DNA of 64,000 nt from Rhabditophanes sp. KR3021 (lineage: Eukaryota > Nematoda > Chromadorea > Rhabditida > Alloionematidae): assembly GCA_963281155.1 (NCBI GenBank), contig CAUJLY010000002.1, positions 7,750,001 through 7,814,000 of the forward strand, read 5' to 3'. Within the stretch, counting starts at the first letter, position 1; each line of letters starts with the position of its first letter. Both the position numbers and the translations under genes were made by a program. The notes beneath the pieces are model-generated. The model made no database searches and was not told where the DNA came from. It saw only the letters and a list, made by a program, of their open reading frames with translations. This document shows, piece after piece, positions 22,067 through 32,806 of the stretch.

Positions 22067-22578
22067 AAATATCGTACACATTATTTTGCTTTGTAGTAGA
22101 TTAATGACCCTAAATAAATGTAAAATTGAAGTTCCTGTTTGAGTGTACTTCTAGCATTTTATTTATAGACAGATAAATAATATGATGCAAAAGTCATCAA
22201 ACAAACACGAACTTTTATAAATACAATATATTAATATTTCCTATATCTTGCTTATTATATATGCCTTTATAATGTTAATAAAGTTGTTATCCTTAATCTT
22301 GTGCTGTTGTACCTTATTCTAGTGTCTGTCCTCTAGTTACCTGTCGACCTCAGACTTGGAGTACGGAACAAGAACTAATAATTTTCTATGTAGATTTAGT
22401 TTCTTTTAAATATACTAAGTGTATATAAGGAGTTCATGAAAATTAGCCTTCAACCTTTCAAACTAAATACACATCATTTATAATATTGTATTATCTTTAT
22501 TTACATATAGGACTTCCTAATATAAATGCATTATCTTCTATTGTTTCAGATAAATGTTGGCATTGACATTTAACTTAC
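22067..22578. other. Intergenic, no gene seen
   Basis: Searched on the minus strand for further eL22 exons following 22579; none found. A TTATACATTTAC-type AT-rich stretch only. Confidence 0.5.
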
Positions 22579-22704
22579 AAAAGATTGAGTCTTAAGGATA
22601 CCATCATCAACTGGGGCCTTGCAGTCAACAACAAATTTGTAAGTTGTCTTGTTGTGGACTCTTGGTTGAGTTTTGGTGGCTTTTTTTGCAATAACTGGAG
22701 CCAT
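22579..22704 (-). pseudogene. 5' exon of ribosomal protein eL22 (orphan fragment)
   Basis: The minus strand reads MAPVIAKKATKTQPRVH, then YKFVVDCKAPVDDGILK, then TQSF and a GTAAGT donor at 22578. The block K-F-V-V-D-C-x-x-P-V-D-D-G-I-L is the N-terminal part of eL22 (RPL22: DCTHPVEDGI), a large-subunit ribosomal protein. The rest of eL22 is not found in the next 500 bases before the Srt gene. So this is either a gene with a very long first intron that crosses a neighbour, or, more likely, a duplicated first exon. Confidence 0.65.
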
Positions 22705-23063
22705 TTTTGATAATTACTCTGGAATTAAGATAAAACAATCGCAATCATTTTAGAATATTATTTGACAAAATAATCAACGAAGATTCCTCAAACAACCATC
22801 ATTTTATCACAAAATGTTTGAAAATAAATGATTCATAATCAAAAAAATTTAATAAGTAATAAATAGATTAAACTTCACTAGTTATATTGATAAGAAAAAT
22901 AATTTTCTGAAAATTAAACAGATCTTCTCTTAAAATTCTGACTCATTATCAAAAATTAATTAGATTAAACATTTGTTTGATAACGATGATTAAAAACTGA
23001 TAAAATTCTATATTTTAAGAAACAATTAGAGAGTAGCAAGCATTAAATAATTATTAATCAACT
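22705..23063. other. Intergenic upstream of IgGFc-like copy B
   Basis: AT-rich. It contains repeated TCATTATCAAAAATTA-like blocks (22943 and similar at 57716) shared with the upstream region of IgGFc-like copy C, so the promoter region was duplicated with the gene. Confidence 0.5.
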
Positions 23064-24550
23064 ATGATGTGGATAAATATTTATATTGTGTTAATTATTT
23101 CATTATTTGCCAATCTTGGAAATACATCAGATTCAGATGGAAAGGAATTTGTATTTACATTTATCAATGATTATGCTTCTGTTAGTAGTGCTATAACTAC
23201 AACCGTTATTGTAATACCAATTTACAATGATAGTATTTGCACATTTAGATATACTCAAACTTCTGATAATAGAGTTGTTTCATTTATAAAAACAGTTTTT
23301 TATGGTAAAACTAATGAGGTAGGAATAAAATGTGTGGAATAAATAATATGTTTTAGATTTCTTTTGATTACAGCGAAGTTCTTCTTACAACAACATATCC
23401 TGCTTATAAATTTAATGATGTTTCTGCAAAAGATTTTCGTATATTTGCTTCATGCACTGAAGAAGTTAAATTAATTGGAAAACTTTCGGACCCAGTAAAA
23501 TCTTGGGGAGATCATTTTTTAATTCCATCTACAAAAAATGGTAACAATAAATATATTCTTCCACTTCCAACTAACTATTATTGGTTAAAAGGATCTATTA
23601 CAATATTGCCAATAAGTCAAGGAGAATCTATAACTGTAAATATTGTTGGGTACGTAAACGGTGCATTATTTTCAAACGAAACAATACGATACGATACAAT
23701 AATTGGTCAAAATCAGCATTACATTACTGTTGACCCAACTCATGCTAAGCATAATAATGCGAATTCAACTATAATGATAACAGCATCTTCTCCAATTATG
23801 TTAGCGTATGCTTCTTGGGTGTCAACAAGCAATATGAATGATAATTCATGCGGAACATCATGCATGCGGAATTATGTAGCATTCATGCCAATGCCAGTAG
23901 TTGCCAAGCAATGTAATGATTTATTATTTCCAGCTGACCAACGAATGATTAGAAATGACTTTACTACAAGACTTTATGTTTCCCCACCAAGTGTAGATTC
24001 TGGTTGTGATGAAATTTTTACTATGATTATTTATGACAAAAATGATAATGTAAATGGACATCATGAAGTAATTACTGCCGCTAGCCAAAGTACAATTGAC
24101 TTAACAGATAAATCAGAAATGGCTTCGTCTAGTTATTCTGGACAAATACCAATGTATAGACTTGGATCAATTTTGAATTATCCAGATAGTCTTACAGCCT
24201 ATGGTCATTTTGCGCATATTGTTCCATCGATTCAAGAATGGGTAACTGGGAAAACTCAATTTTATACACTTGCAAAAAATTGTTACATTGAATTTTATGC
24301 AGATCAAGATGGAGTTGATCCTGATTTGATCAAAGTTGATGGAATAGCTTTAAGCAATTACGATTATGACTTAAATAGAATGCATTATTTCAACAGAAGG
24401 TACGGACATTTTATTTTAGAATTGCCTGGATATGGCCTTCATACACTTGAAAATGGAGGTAATTATGTTTTGTATGTTATATGTAAAAATGTAAATGGAG
24501 CTTACGATGCAGCTGGATATTTGACTGGATACAATCAAAGAAAGCAATAA
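23064..24550 (+). CDS. Secreted IgGFc-binding-domain-like protein (copy B)
   Basis: Exons 23064-23318 and 23357-24550 with a 38-nt intron (GTAGGA...TTTTAG) give 482 aa. A signal peptide is followed by SDSDGKEFVFTF. The domain pattern includes FRIFASCTEEVKLIGKL, DHFLIPS, ITILPI, VNIVGYVNGALFSNE, ASSPIMLAYAS, CGTSCMRNYVAFMPMP, DQRMIRNDFTTRLYVSPP, and an end WVTGKTQFYTLAKNC then AAGYLTGYN. Six or more conserved cysteines fit an extracellular domain. It is closest to copy C (57806) with the same intron position. Likely secreted; ligand unknown. Confidence 0.8.
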
Positions 24551-25409
24551 AATAGATAAAAGAACAAATTAATTTTGAAAAATGATCAGAAGTTTTTGTT
24601 TAAAAAATATTTCTTTTATAAATGATATGATACAATATTAAAAAATAAATATACCTACAAAGACAACAAATTCATATATGTGTAAGAATTTACTTTTTAC
24701 CTTGCAAACCAACAATCTTAACCCATCTGTAAAAGTATCAACCTTATCACCAAAATTAAATTTAACCAAACTGAACAATTGCCTTCCAGCTCCACATCTT
24801 GTCCTCAATGAATAATATGGCGTTTGTTAGGCAAATAGTAACGCTTTGTGCTGCCACGCATGATGAAGACAGATTTTCATTATGTTCCAACAGTTAAGCT
24901 ACAATCCCTCTTATTAAAACAAATTAAAAAATATATAAATTTTATTATTTGAAAGTAAAAAAAATAACACCAATTATTTACATAGTTTATCTAAAGCTCT
25001 CCATTTTTGTTTTGTCTTAATTACAGGCAGTGTTCTCAATCTGACGTCAATTAAAAAAAACTGACACTTCATAAAATATTGCAAAAATGATATTTCTTTG
25101 CCATTAAAGGCATTTGTTGTGTGTAGTTTAGACTACAACGTGGAGTGTGGAAAAAACATCAATAAAGGATGTCATTATAAAAAGGATGATTAATAAGGTT
25201 TTTACAGCTATTTTTGAGCGATATAATAAAAGAGAAATATATATATTGTTTGTTTTTCTGATAATGTAGGTTTATTTTATATATAGTAAATTTATTAATT
25301 AAATTTTAGGTTGACCGTGAAAATTATTGGATGCTATAACTAACATGTAATGATGAATTTTGAGTGTGTATTTAACTAATTGTTTTCTTGCGTTTATTTT
25401 AAAATAAAT
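24551..25409. other. Intergenic with a dispersed repeat and coding traces
   Basis: The minus strand between 24880 and 24690 reads MRGSTKRYYLPNKRHIIH and, after a frame change, LRTRCGAGRQLFSLVKFNFG, a decayed and unrecognised coding piece. The repeat at 25119-25178 is described separately. Confidence 0.4.
25119..25178 (+). repeat. Dispersed repeat with GTAGTTTAGACTAC near-palindrome, copy 2
   Basis: Matches the element at 9912-9976 block by block: GTGTGTAGTTTAGACTACAA, CGTGGAGTGTGGAAAAAA, CATCAATAAAGGATGTCATTAT. Same strand, 15 kb apart. Confidence 0.75.
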
Positions 25410-26115
25410 TCAATTTTTGAAACACTCTTTTGCTTTTGAATTTACATTTGGATTGACTTTGTTTGATTTTCCTCCAAAAGTGTGATATAATGCTTGAAAC
25501 GGTGAAATAAGAAAATATAGTAAAGCGACTGGTATAAAATAACTAATCGACTCATCAATTTCGTATGAAAAAAAGTATATTGAAATGTGCATTAGAAAAA
25601 CCGCAATTAATGATGGGATAATTGCAATCACCACAGGCAATGCTACAATGAATTTTAATTCTATAATATTTTGCTTAATAACTGCAGACGTATTAAATTT
25701 ACATTCTTTTTGGGCTTTTTCAAGTGCTTTGACCAAAGGAACGAAATAATAAAAGAATCCAAAGATTAAAAATATGACTTCTAAACTAACACTAAGTAAC
25801 AATCCAATAGCCATATATCCTGGGAAATAACATTCATAAATAAGAAAATTGTACTGCTCTTTAGGATATTTTTGTAAAATCGACGTACCCTATAAGTCAT
25901 CATTTATTATATAATTGTAAATTAAATTTACCTTTGGAAATGTTTTCAAAAACTGATCAGGTAAAATAAAAAAAAGGAGCTGATGCGATGGATATAATGG
26001 GTACAAAAATAAATACAAATATGTGAAGTAATTTTTCAAAATTGCTCAGATAAAACTTATCTTTCTGAATAACAAAAACATTGTAGCGCATTAAAAAGGC
26101 AATAAATAAATGTTT
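25410..26115 (-). pseudogene. Chemoreceptor pseudogene next to its intact paralogue
   Basis: It reads as a 5'-truncated copy of the gene at 26415-27406. Exon 1 survives only from AFLMRYNVFVIQKDKF onward (about 26100). It is broken by a one-base change in an eight-T run near 25973, which turns the paralogue's APAFLISPDQF region into a premature stop. The 3' exon (25904-25410) is open: TSILQKYPKEQYNF, FPGYMAIG, CKFNTSAVIKQNIIELK, FLISPFQALYHTFGG, each aligned to the paralogue. Tandem duplication followed by decay. Confidence 0.8.
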
Positions 26116-26414
26116 GGTTTTACATTAAGAAGTTTATCAATTGACGTTAATGCAATTGTTTTTTTATTTGGTCAATTCATTGTTTTTGATATATTAAGTT
26201 TATATGTAATAAATTGGATTCAAACACTCACTTATTGTTATCTAATCAATCTTAAAATTTCTTAAGTTTTATACCTTAATAAATAAATTTATTTAGTTTT
26301 AGATTAACAACAAAAATAACAAATTTGTAGTATATATTTGACTGATTTAAATAATTACGACATTTTTGATTTCATGAATATATTTTGTTAAAAGTTTGAT
26401 TATTAAAACCTCTT

Positions 26415-27406
26415 TTACTTTTTGATTGTTCCATTTACTTTGTTTAACGTTCCTCCAAAAGTATGATATAACGCTTGAAACGGTGAAATTAAAAAATATA
26501 ATAAAACTACTGCTATCAAGTAATTTATAGATTCTTTCATTTCGTTTGAAAGAAAGGAAGGTGAAATAAAAACGGCCAAAACTAAACTTAATATTGGAGC
26601 AAGTGCAATAAGTACTGGCAATGCTACAATTAATTTTAGTTTAATAATATTTTGCTTAATGACTGTAGAAGTATTAAATCTACATTCTTTTTGAGTGCTT
26701 TTAAGTGATTTGACTAAGGGAATATAATAGTAAGACCATGCAAAAATCAAAAATGTGATTTCTAAACCAGCATTAATTAACACTCCAATAAATAAATATC
26801 CTGTCAAATTACATTCGTATACAAGAAAATTATAATGTTCTTTAGGATATCTTTGTAAAAGTGACGTTGCCTAGAATTCATAATTTATCAAATATTCTGT
26901 AAACTTACATTTGGTAATGTATTAAAAAACTGATCAGGTGAAATCAAAAAAGCGGGAGCTAATGACATAGTTATGATGGGTAAACAAATATATAACGTTA
27001 TATAAACCATTTTTTCCAAATAGTTAAAATAGAATTTGTTTTTTTGAATCACTAAGACGTTATATCTCATTAAAAAAGCAATGACAATGGCAAATATTAT
27101 ATAATGAATTGATAAAATTGTAGCAACAAAAAAAATATGATTCAACATATCATTATTAAAATAAAATAAAAGTCCATTTATTGCACCAAAACAGTTTCCA
27201 TCTACAAGTCGTGGTCTTATGACTACGCCGATCATGAAAACTAAGAACCCATCTGGAACTCTGCTCCATTTGTTTAAAATAATAAATTCATTAGGATTTT
27301 TAGGTCTTTTGTAATGGATTATTAGATAGGCACCAACATTTAAAATTAAACCCAATGTTCCTTCAATAGTTAAGAGTATATCAAATAAAGTGTTGTTAAA
27401 AGGCAT
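26415..27406 (-). CDS. Nematode chemoreceptor-type 7TM GPCR
   Basis: Exons 27406-26909 and 26870-26415 with a 38-nt intron (GTAAGT...TCTAG) give 317 aa. TM1 is EGTLGLILNVGAYLII, then VPDGFLVFMIG, a third helix with NHIFFVATILSIHYIIFA, FLMRYNVL after TM3 (FRY-like), SPDQFFNTLP, and a C-terminal half ending LISPFQALYHTFGG. The overall plan is that of Sri/Srh/Str-type nematode chemoreceptors; the subfamily is not certain. A decayed tandem copy lies just downstream. Confidence 0.72.
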
Positions 27407-28089
27407 TTAAAACAAAATAAAGTTTAAGAGATAGGTTTGAAATTTGGGTGAATTGTGACTCAATTTCCAACAGATGTAATTTTAATTGATTTTTATCCAA
27501 TGATTTTATGAAACACCTGTTGTCTGATAATTAATTATTGATAAAATTGTTAAATTCAACGTAGAAAGTTGGAAAAAAAATCAAAGAAATATCTTTAATT
27601 CTGTAAAATGTTTACTTTATTAGTCTAATAATATACTTTTTGCCATAAAGTAAAAATAATAACTTGTATGCTAGTGGCTTCGTCAAAGAAAATATTATTT
27701 AGAAGAACGAGGGACAACACAAAGAAGTTTATTTTTAAAGCTTTTATTGGTCTAAAAAAGTCTGTGTCCATCTTAATGCCAGGATAGAATATGATGATAA
27801 AATTATGTTACTTACAGACCAGAAATTGAATGTTTAGGTATGATTTACCGAAACACGATGTCTAAAATTAAGATAGGGATTAAGATATGGATTAAGGTGA
27901 AATAAAATGATAATAACAAAATGATGAACCTTTACTATAATCAAAAATATTTTGTATTTATTTTGAACTTGAAATTGGATCAAGGAACGTTTTAATGTTT
28001 TCACACAAAATATCTGGCAACATTTTGCATTTACTTATTATTACGACTTTTTCCATTAATTTGTTTGATATCAAATTTCAACAAACATT
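27407..28089. other. Intergenic, no gene seen
   Basis: AT-rich. AACGTAGAAAGTTGGAAAAA at 27559 loosely resembles the core of the dispersed repeat at 9912 but is too diverged to count. Confidence 0.5.
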
Positions 28090-28790
28090 ATTTCCTTTAA
28101 ACAGATATGTAACATAATCTTGCAAAATTGTCTTAATTTTGGTGCTATCCTGACACCGTGATTTTCGTAAATATGAAGAAGATAAACTTTGTGCTGCAAG
28201 AAATGAAATTTTTAGATGTCGAGCTTGCAGATATGAATTGTACTTGAAAGCTAGCATAAATCCACAAGGTATAGTTGTAATCTAATTTAATCTAATTGAA
28301 TTAATTTATTGCAGAAGTTTCTGATCGAAAAACCGAAAGAGCAAAACATTTGGAACTTCAACAAATTAATTTGAATAGTACATTTTTATATTTAAATAAA
28401 AGTATTTACAAAGTAAACACTAAAAATAAGCTTTAAAGGGAAGAAGAAAACAATATTATCGAGATTAAAAATGAAGGCTTAATTAGAGTCAAACATAGAG
28501 AACCATTAAAAACTAACAAAATTCAATGCATAAATCAAGTTATTGTACCAGAAGATTATTGTATCAAACTAAACAACAAATACAGTCATGTTGTTAGAAG
28601 CCTCTTTTACGTCAAAAAATGCTTCATATTATTACGAAATCATACCTTCAAAATAAAATTAGCTCAAAATATATCATTATCTGATTTACTCAATTCTCCA
28701 TGCTCCATTGGTATGGTTCATCGTATTGAAGAAGATTTTAATGCTTCTAGTCCAATAGTTAAAAAAGAAACTATTTACAAACACTGACTT
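28090..28790 (+). pseudogene. Nuclear hormone receptor relic
   Basis: Two frames together give the DNA-binding domain end. CLNFGAILTP recalls the first zinc finger (C-x-x-C...HYGA-x-x-C). After a frame change FRKYEEDKLC...RNEIFRCRACRYELYLKASINPQ matches the second finger (C-x5-R-x-x-CRxCRFxKC-x-x-x-GMxP). A GTATAG...TTGCAG intron-like segment follows (28271-28313). Then come EVSDRKTERAKHLELQQ and, past a stop, LAQNISLSDLLNSPCS, which could be hinge and start of ligand domain. The expected Cys after FRCRACRYE is Leu-Tyr. Nematodes have large supplementary NHR families; this copy is dead. Confidence 0.65.
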
Positions 28791-29154
28791 CATGACTCTA
28801 TTTGTTTGGCGGTAAATTATGCAAAATTTTAAAGTAAATCTCATATTTACTTTGTCCTCACAAAAAAGTTAAAGTCCATTGATCAGATATTTAGATTATT
28901 GGATAAATTAAATTATCTGATTAATCAAATTATTAGTAGTTAATGATAAATTTTTTATTTGAAACGAATAATCACTTAATATAATACATCAATAAAGAAA
29001 TGTGCAACTTAGATAATATACAAATAACCGTAAGAAAATTATTAGGGCACCCGTAGTTCACCATAAAAAGATGACTCAATATTTCTCTAACTTAATACAA
29101 TACAGATCTGGTTTTATACTGAGCTGATTCGATACCAGCTTAAAACTGTTCTGC
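28791..29154. other. Intergenic, no gene seen
   Basis: 3' flanks of the NHR relic and of the SKN-1-like gene. No element recognised. Confidence 0.5.
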
Positions 29155-29957
29155 CTAATATCTGTTAGTTCTAACTTTCCTTATGCGATACAAGGCAACA
29201 GATTTCTTGTTGCGACCTAAAAAATTGATTAGACCTTTGATCAAAAATCTATAATCCTACCCCTTTTTCTCATTGCCTTGATAAGTTTGATTTGGTAAAC
29301 AGTAAAATTATTGCGAGTAATAAAAGTCTTTAACTCCTCATAAGTGAATTCAGTCAATTGGCATGGAGTGGCAGGAATATTGAATGTGTCAGCTAATTCC
29401 ATGTCTCTGTTGTTTTTGCGATGAGGATATATTTGGCTTCTGGACGAATTACGCGCATTGCGGGACATTCTCACTTCATCATCATCTTCTTGTTCAGGTT
29501 CCATATTGATGCATTGGGAATCAGTTTGGACTTGTGGTAAAGGCGAATCAAAAATACTCTTTTGTGAGTTGCCCGACATGTTGGGAGTTGGTGGAAAGGG
29601 ATAGCTGCATGACAAGCTTCGATTGATATAAGAGTTTGGAGTTGAAAGCGGTGATGGAAATATATCAATAGTATCTTTAATAGGTGTTGAAAAGCCATAC
29701 TTTGAATGTTCTTGTCTTCTCGATTCATAAATATTGGGGTTGGAGTCAAAAGAATCATCCTGGTATTGAAAGATATCGTTCATATTGAAGAGATTGTTAA
29801 TATCGGCTGCCGATTCCGTAAGACGTTCACGTTCATGCGATTCAATGGCGTCCATGTATCTATCCATATCATATGAGCAATGAGAGAGGTGGTGACCATT
29901 GGCTAAACTTGGCAAATAGACTTCGTTGAGCCTGTTTTCATTTGAGGCGGAGAACAT
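29155..29957 (-). CDS. SKN-1-like (Cap'n'collar) transcription factor, divergent
   Basis: Exons 29957-29261 and 29216-29155 with a 44-nt intron (GTAGGA...TTTTAG) join to 252 aa. The first 190 residues are Ser/Pro/Asn-rich and acidic (QEDDDEV). The C-terminus reads CQLTEFTYEELKTFI, then NNFTVYQIKLIKAMRKRG, and exon 2 adds RNKKSVALYRIRKVRTNRY. This matches the C. elegans SKN-1 pattern: CNC helix (LSEYQRQLIRKIRRRG) followed by a basic region (KNKVAARTCRQRR) and no leucine zipper. The exon break falls inside the RRRG-KNK junction. The DNA-contact core N-x-x-A-A-x-x-C-R is changed to NKKSVALYR. If functional it would be a nuclear regulator of stress or cell-fate genes; loss of the core suggests altered or lost DNA binding. 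An upstream TTTTTAG near 29978 could be a trans-splice site. Confidence 0.72.
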
Positions 29958-31224
29958 ACTTATTAGAGAGTATAAACGATTCTGAACTAAAAACAAGTTT
30001 AAATGAAGTAATAAATACAAGTTGTGGGTATATTAAAAAGTCGACAATAAACGTAAAAAATAAGATGTAAACATTGTCCAACCACAAGTGAGCTTTTCAA
30101 TTACAAAACACATTTAGTAATGGTACTTCTGTTAATGGATAGTGAACGTTTGTTTTTTAAAAGTAAAGTACCACAAGACGGATCAACTGCCAAAAACAAT
30201 CTTAATGTCGACATAAAAAATGAAAGTACAATAGAGATTAAGGTATATCACATCTCAAAGGCACATGGACTCAACTTTCAGAAATAGGAATATAAAAAAA
30301 TAATAACCTCACTAAAATGTAGATGATACGTGAGATTCAAGGTAAAATCTAACCGCCATAATATTTTAATGAAAAGCATGCACAAAAACATTTGCCTCGT
30401 AAATTGTATTGTTCCAAAGTATTTAATTGACACTATGTTCCAAGATGAAACACAAAATTACCGCGACACATTGTATTCATTATGCTTCTTCTTTTTAGGC
30501 GGGCACTTTTTTGTGTTAACTTGGTCATTTAAAAATGTACACACATATGCTATCAAGTACAATTTTGCATACAAAATTAATTAAAAGTTAGTACAAAAGC
30601 TAGTATAAGAAGTCAGTATAATAAATTAATGTAAAGTAGTAGTACCATGGGAAGAGTATGAAAGGTAGCAACCACAAACCAAAAAGCAATCTTTTACGAG
30701 TAAACCACGGCTATTTAAAAATTTTAAAGACATACTGCAACCTATTTCAAGTTTCTTAAATTCACAAGCCACAATCGTTTGAAGTCATTTTTAGATAAAA
30801 ACCCAGCTATTTTGATGTATTTCAAAGTACAAGGCAAGCATGTTTGAATCCATTAATTACAAAATACAATCTTTATAAAATCTTGTCATCCGAACTTTAA
30901 AGTGTTTTCAAATTATAAATGACAGTCATTTCGAGATGTTTTATAATTACAACAACATTGAGGTATTTTATAGTTACAGCAATTTCGCGATATAATTGTC
31001 TACGAGTTTGATAGAGTTAATGAATATGATCCTAATATTTTTTGACTTCTCTACAATTTAGTTATTGCTATCTCGAACCTCTCCTATCAATCAACTTTCG
31101 TAAATATTTACTTGTGATCAACTTCCTCCAATTAATTATTTGAATATTTTGAAGCATCAAATACCAATAACGTTTAAATCATTAAAATTGGGCCCATACA
31201 TTTTAATCTACAACACAAGAAACT
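29958..31224. other. Long intergenic stretch, no supported gene
   Basis: Near 30130-30245 the plus strand reads LMDSERLFFKSKVPQDG in a short frame. Otherwise nothing recognisable. Confidence 0.5.
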
Positions 31225-31255
31225 ACTTTCGATGCTCAAGTATAAGTATATAAAA
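31225..31255 (+). promoter_or_regulatory. SL RNA promoter, copy 7 (diverged)
   Basis: ACTTTCGATGCTCA replaces ACTTCCGATTGTCA but sits at the same -54 position, with TATAAAA at -30. Confidence 0.7.
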
Positions 31256-31278
31256 TGACAAATAAATGTAACTGAGAT

Positions 31279-31372
31279 GGTTTAAAAAACCCAGTTTGAG
31301 GTTAGTATGCGTTCAGTATTCTATAAGAATTCTGTAAGCAAATTTTGGAAGGAGATTTGAAAAGATCTCTAA
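31279..31372 (+). ncRNA. SL RNA gene, copy 7
   Basis: Intact exon and GTTAGT donor. The 3' hairpin is GAGATTT-GAAA-AGATCTC: the C:G pair of other copies is a U:A pair here, a two-sided compensating change that supports the hairpin in the living RNA. Confidence 0.9.
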
Positions 31373-31468
31373 TAAAATATTGAAAATAACAAATAACTGT
31401 TACATTAACAAAGGAATGACTTGTTTAAATGTGTGTATGCATTATTCAACTATCCAGCGTAAAGGCCT

Positions 31469-31499
31469 ACTTCCGATTGTCAGGTATGTGTGTATAAAA
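31469..31499 (+). promoter_or_regulatory. SL RNA promoter, copy 8 (type A)
   Basis: ACTTCCGATTGTCA at -54 and TATAAAA at -30, preceded by GCGTAAAGGCCT. Confidence 0.75.
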
Positions 31500-31522
31500 G
31501 GCTGGTAAAAGGGGACTAAGAC

Positions 31523-31616
31523 GGTTTAAAAAACCCAGTTTGAGGTTAGTATGCGTTCAGGATTCTACATGAATTCTGTTAGCAAATTTTGGAATGAGAC
31601 TTGCAAAGGTCTCTAA
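31523..31616 (+). ncRNA. SL RNA gene, copy 8
   Basis: Intact exon, donor, Sm-type site and GCAA-loop hairpin. The central segment reads GGATTCTACATGAATTC, identical to copy 10. Confidence 0.92.
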
Positions 31617-31711
31617 TAAAATATAAAAAAGAAGAAGTATTTGTTTTTATATAAAAGAATATTTCATTTACATAAATATATTGATTATTCTACTACCCAG
31701 CGCAAAGGCCT

Positions 31712-31742
31712 ACTTCCGATTGTCAGATATGTGTGTATAAAA
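31712..31742 (+). promoter_or_regulatory. SL RNA promoter, copy 9 (type A)
   Basis: ACTTCCGATTGTCA at -54 and TATAAAA at -30. The upstream spacer matches that of copy 3 at 2540-2606. Confidence 0.75.
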
Positions 31743-31765
31743 GGCTGGTAAAAGGGGACTAAGAC

Positions 31766-31859
31766 GGTTTAAAAAACCCAGTTTGAGGTTAGTATGCGTT
31801 CAGGATTCTATAAGAATTCTGTTAGCAAATTTTGGAATGAGACTTGAAAAGGTCTCTAA
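31766..31859 (+). ncRNA. SL RNA gene, copy 9
   Basis: Intact exon, donor, Sm-type site and GAAA-loop hairpin. It is followed by CTCTAAAAAACAACCAA, the same 3' flank as copy 11. Confidence 0.92.
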
Positions 31860-32096
31860 AAAACAACCAAACAATAACACATTTGTTGTACATCTTACAA
31901 TAATTTACTATCAAATTAATCCTTTTCAAAAGAATCTGTGGTATTATATTACTGAATATGCATGCAGTCAACCATCTTGCTATATATTTTAGCGTCATAT
32001 GCAAATGCAGATAAAGTTAGTGATAAAAAAATTAAAGTTAAAAGAAAATTTATTAGAGATAGTTTATTTAAACCATATTTAGAAAAAGAATAATTG

Positions 32097-32113
32097 AGTC
32101 TTAAAGAGGAATC
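32097..32113 (-). pseudogene. Decayed histone 3' stem-loop
   Basis: AGTCTTAAAGAGGAATC on the plus strand corresponds to the intact AGTCCTAAAGAGGACT at 39461-39476 after H4. Several bases of the stem no longer pair. Confidence 0.65.
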
Positions 32114-32120
32114 TGATTCA

Positions 32121-32806
32121 AGCCACGTGCTTTGGTTAATTGGTTATTTGATACAAACGTGTGGCAATTACTAAACAAACCAATAAACAGACAAACTTCA
32201 TTTGTTAGATCAAGGAAAGTTAGAAACATCTAGGTACATATTACTATATGCCATCACATTAGATGATAATATTTATCAATAAACTTTTTAAAATTATATG
32301 ATAACCTGATATCATGCATATTAAACATTACTGGCCACTAGATTGATTAAAAAAAGATGAGCACGTTTTTACCAGATTTGTCAGTTTTATCATTTCAAAA
32401 TGTCTTCACAAACAAATATTCTATTTTTTAAAATTAACTTCAGACAGCAATTAACCAAATACTCACTTTAAAAAGGAACCAAATTAACAATCAAATTCAA
32501 AATAATTTTACACAGAAAGTAATTTGAAACAAGATATATCTTTTGTAAATGTATATTTATTTATATGCAATCAACGATTAGTCACGATCCAGCCAAACTA
32601 TTAACTTTAAGCTTAAATTTCATTTTTAAACTTTAACAAAAGCATCCCTACCGACACCTTTTTGTACCAAATTATTATTTGTTGTACTTTGAGTACTGAC
32701 CTCCTCAATTAACAATATGTTATGCACTGTTAATGAGTGTGTGTGTTTGATGGGCAATCAAAACTATAAAAAGTGTATATTTAAAACAAAATACATTTAA
32801 TTTGAA
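32121..32806. other. Intergenic upstream of the Cys-rich gene
   Basis: No ORF of note. AACTATAAAAAG at 32760 is a probable TATA box 45 bases before the next ATG. Confidence 0.55.

Larger units (their letters stand above)
31766..32120 (+). repeat. Segmental duplication, copy 1 (SL gene plus histone tail flank)
   Basis: From the SL gene through the following 260 bases the sequence matches 39141-39480. It shares AACACATTTGTTRTACATCT, TTACAATAATTTACTATCAA, TTTTCAAAAGAATCTG and TATATATTTTAGCGTCATAT, ending at a decayed histone stem-loop. The histone gene itself is absent here. Confidence 0.85.
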
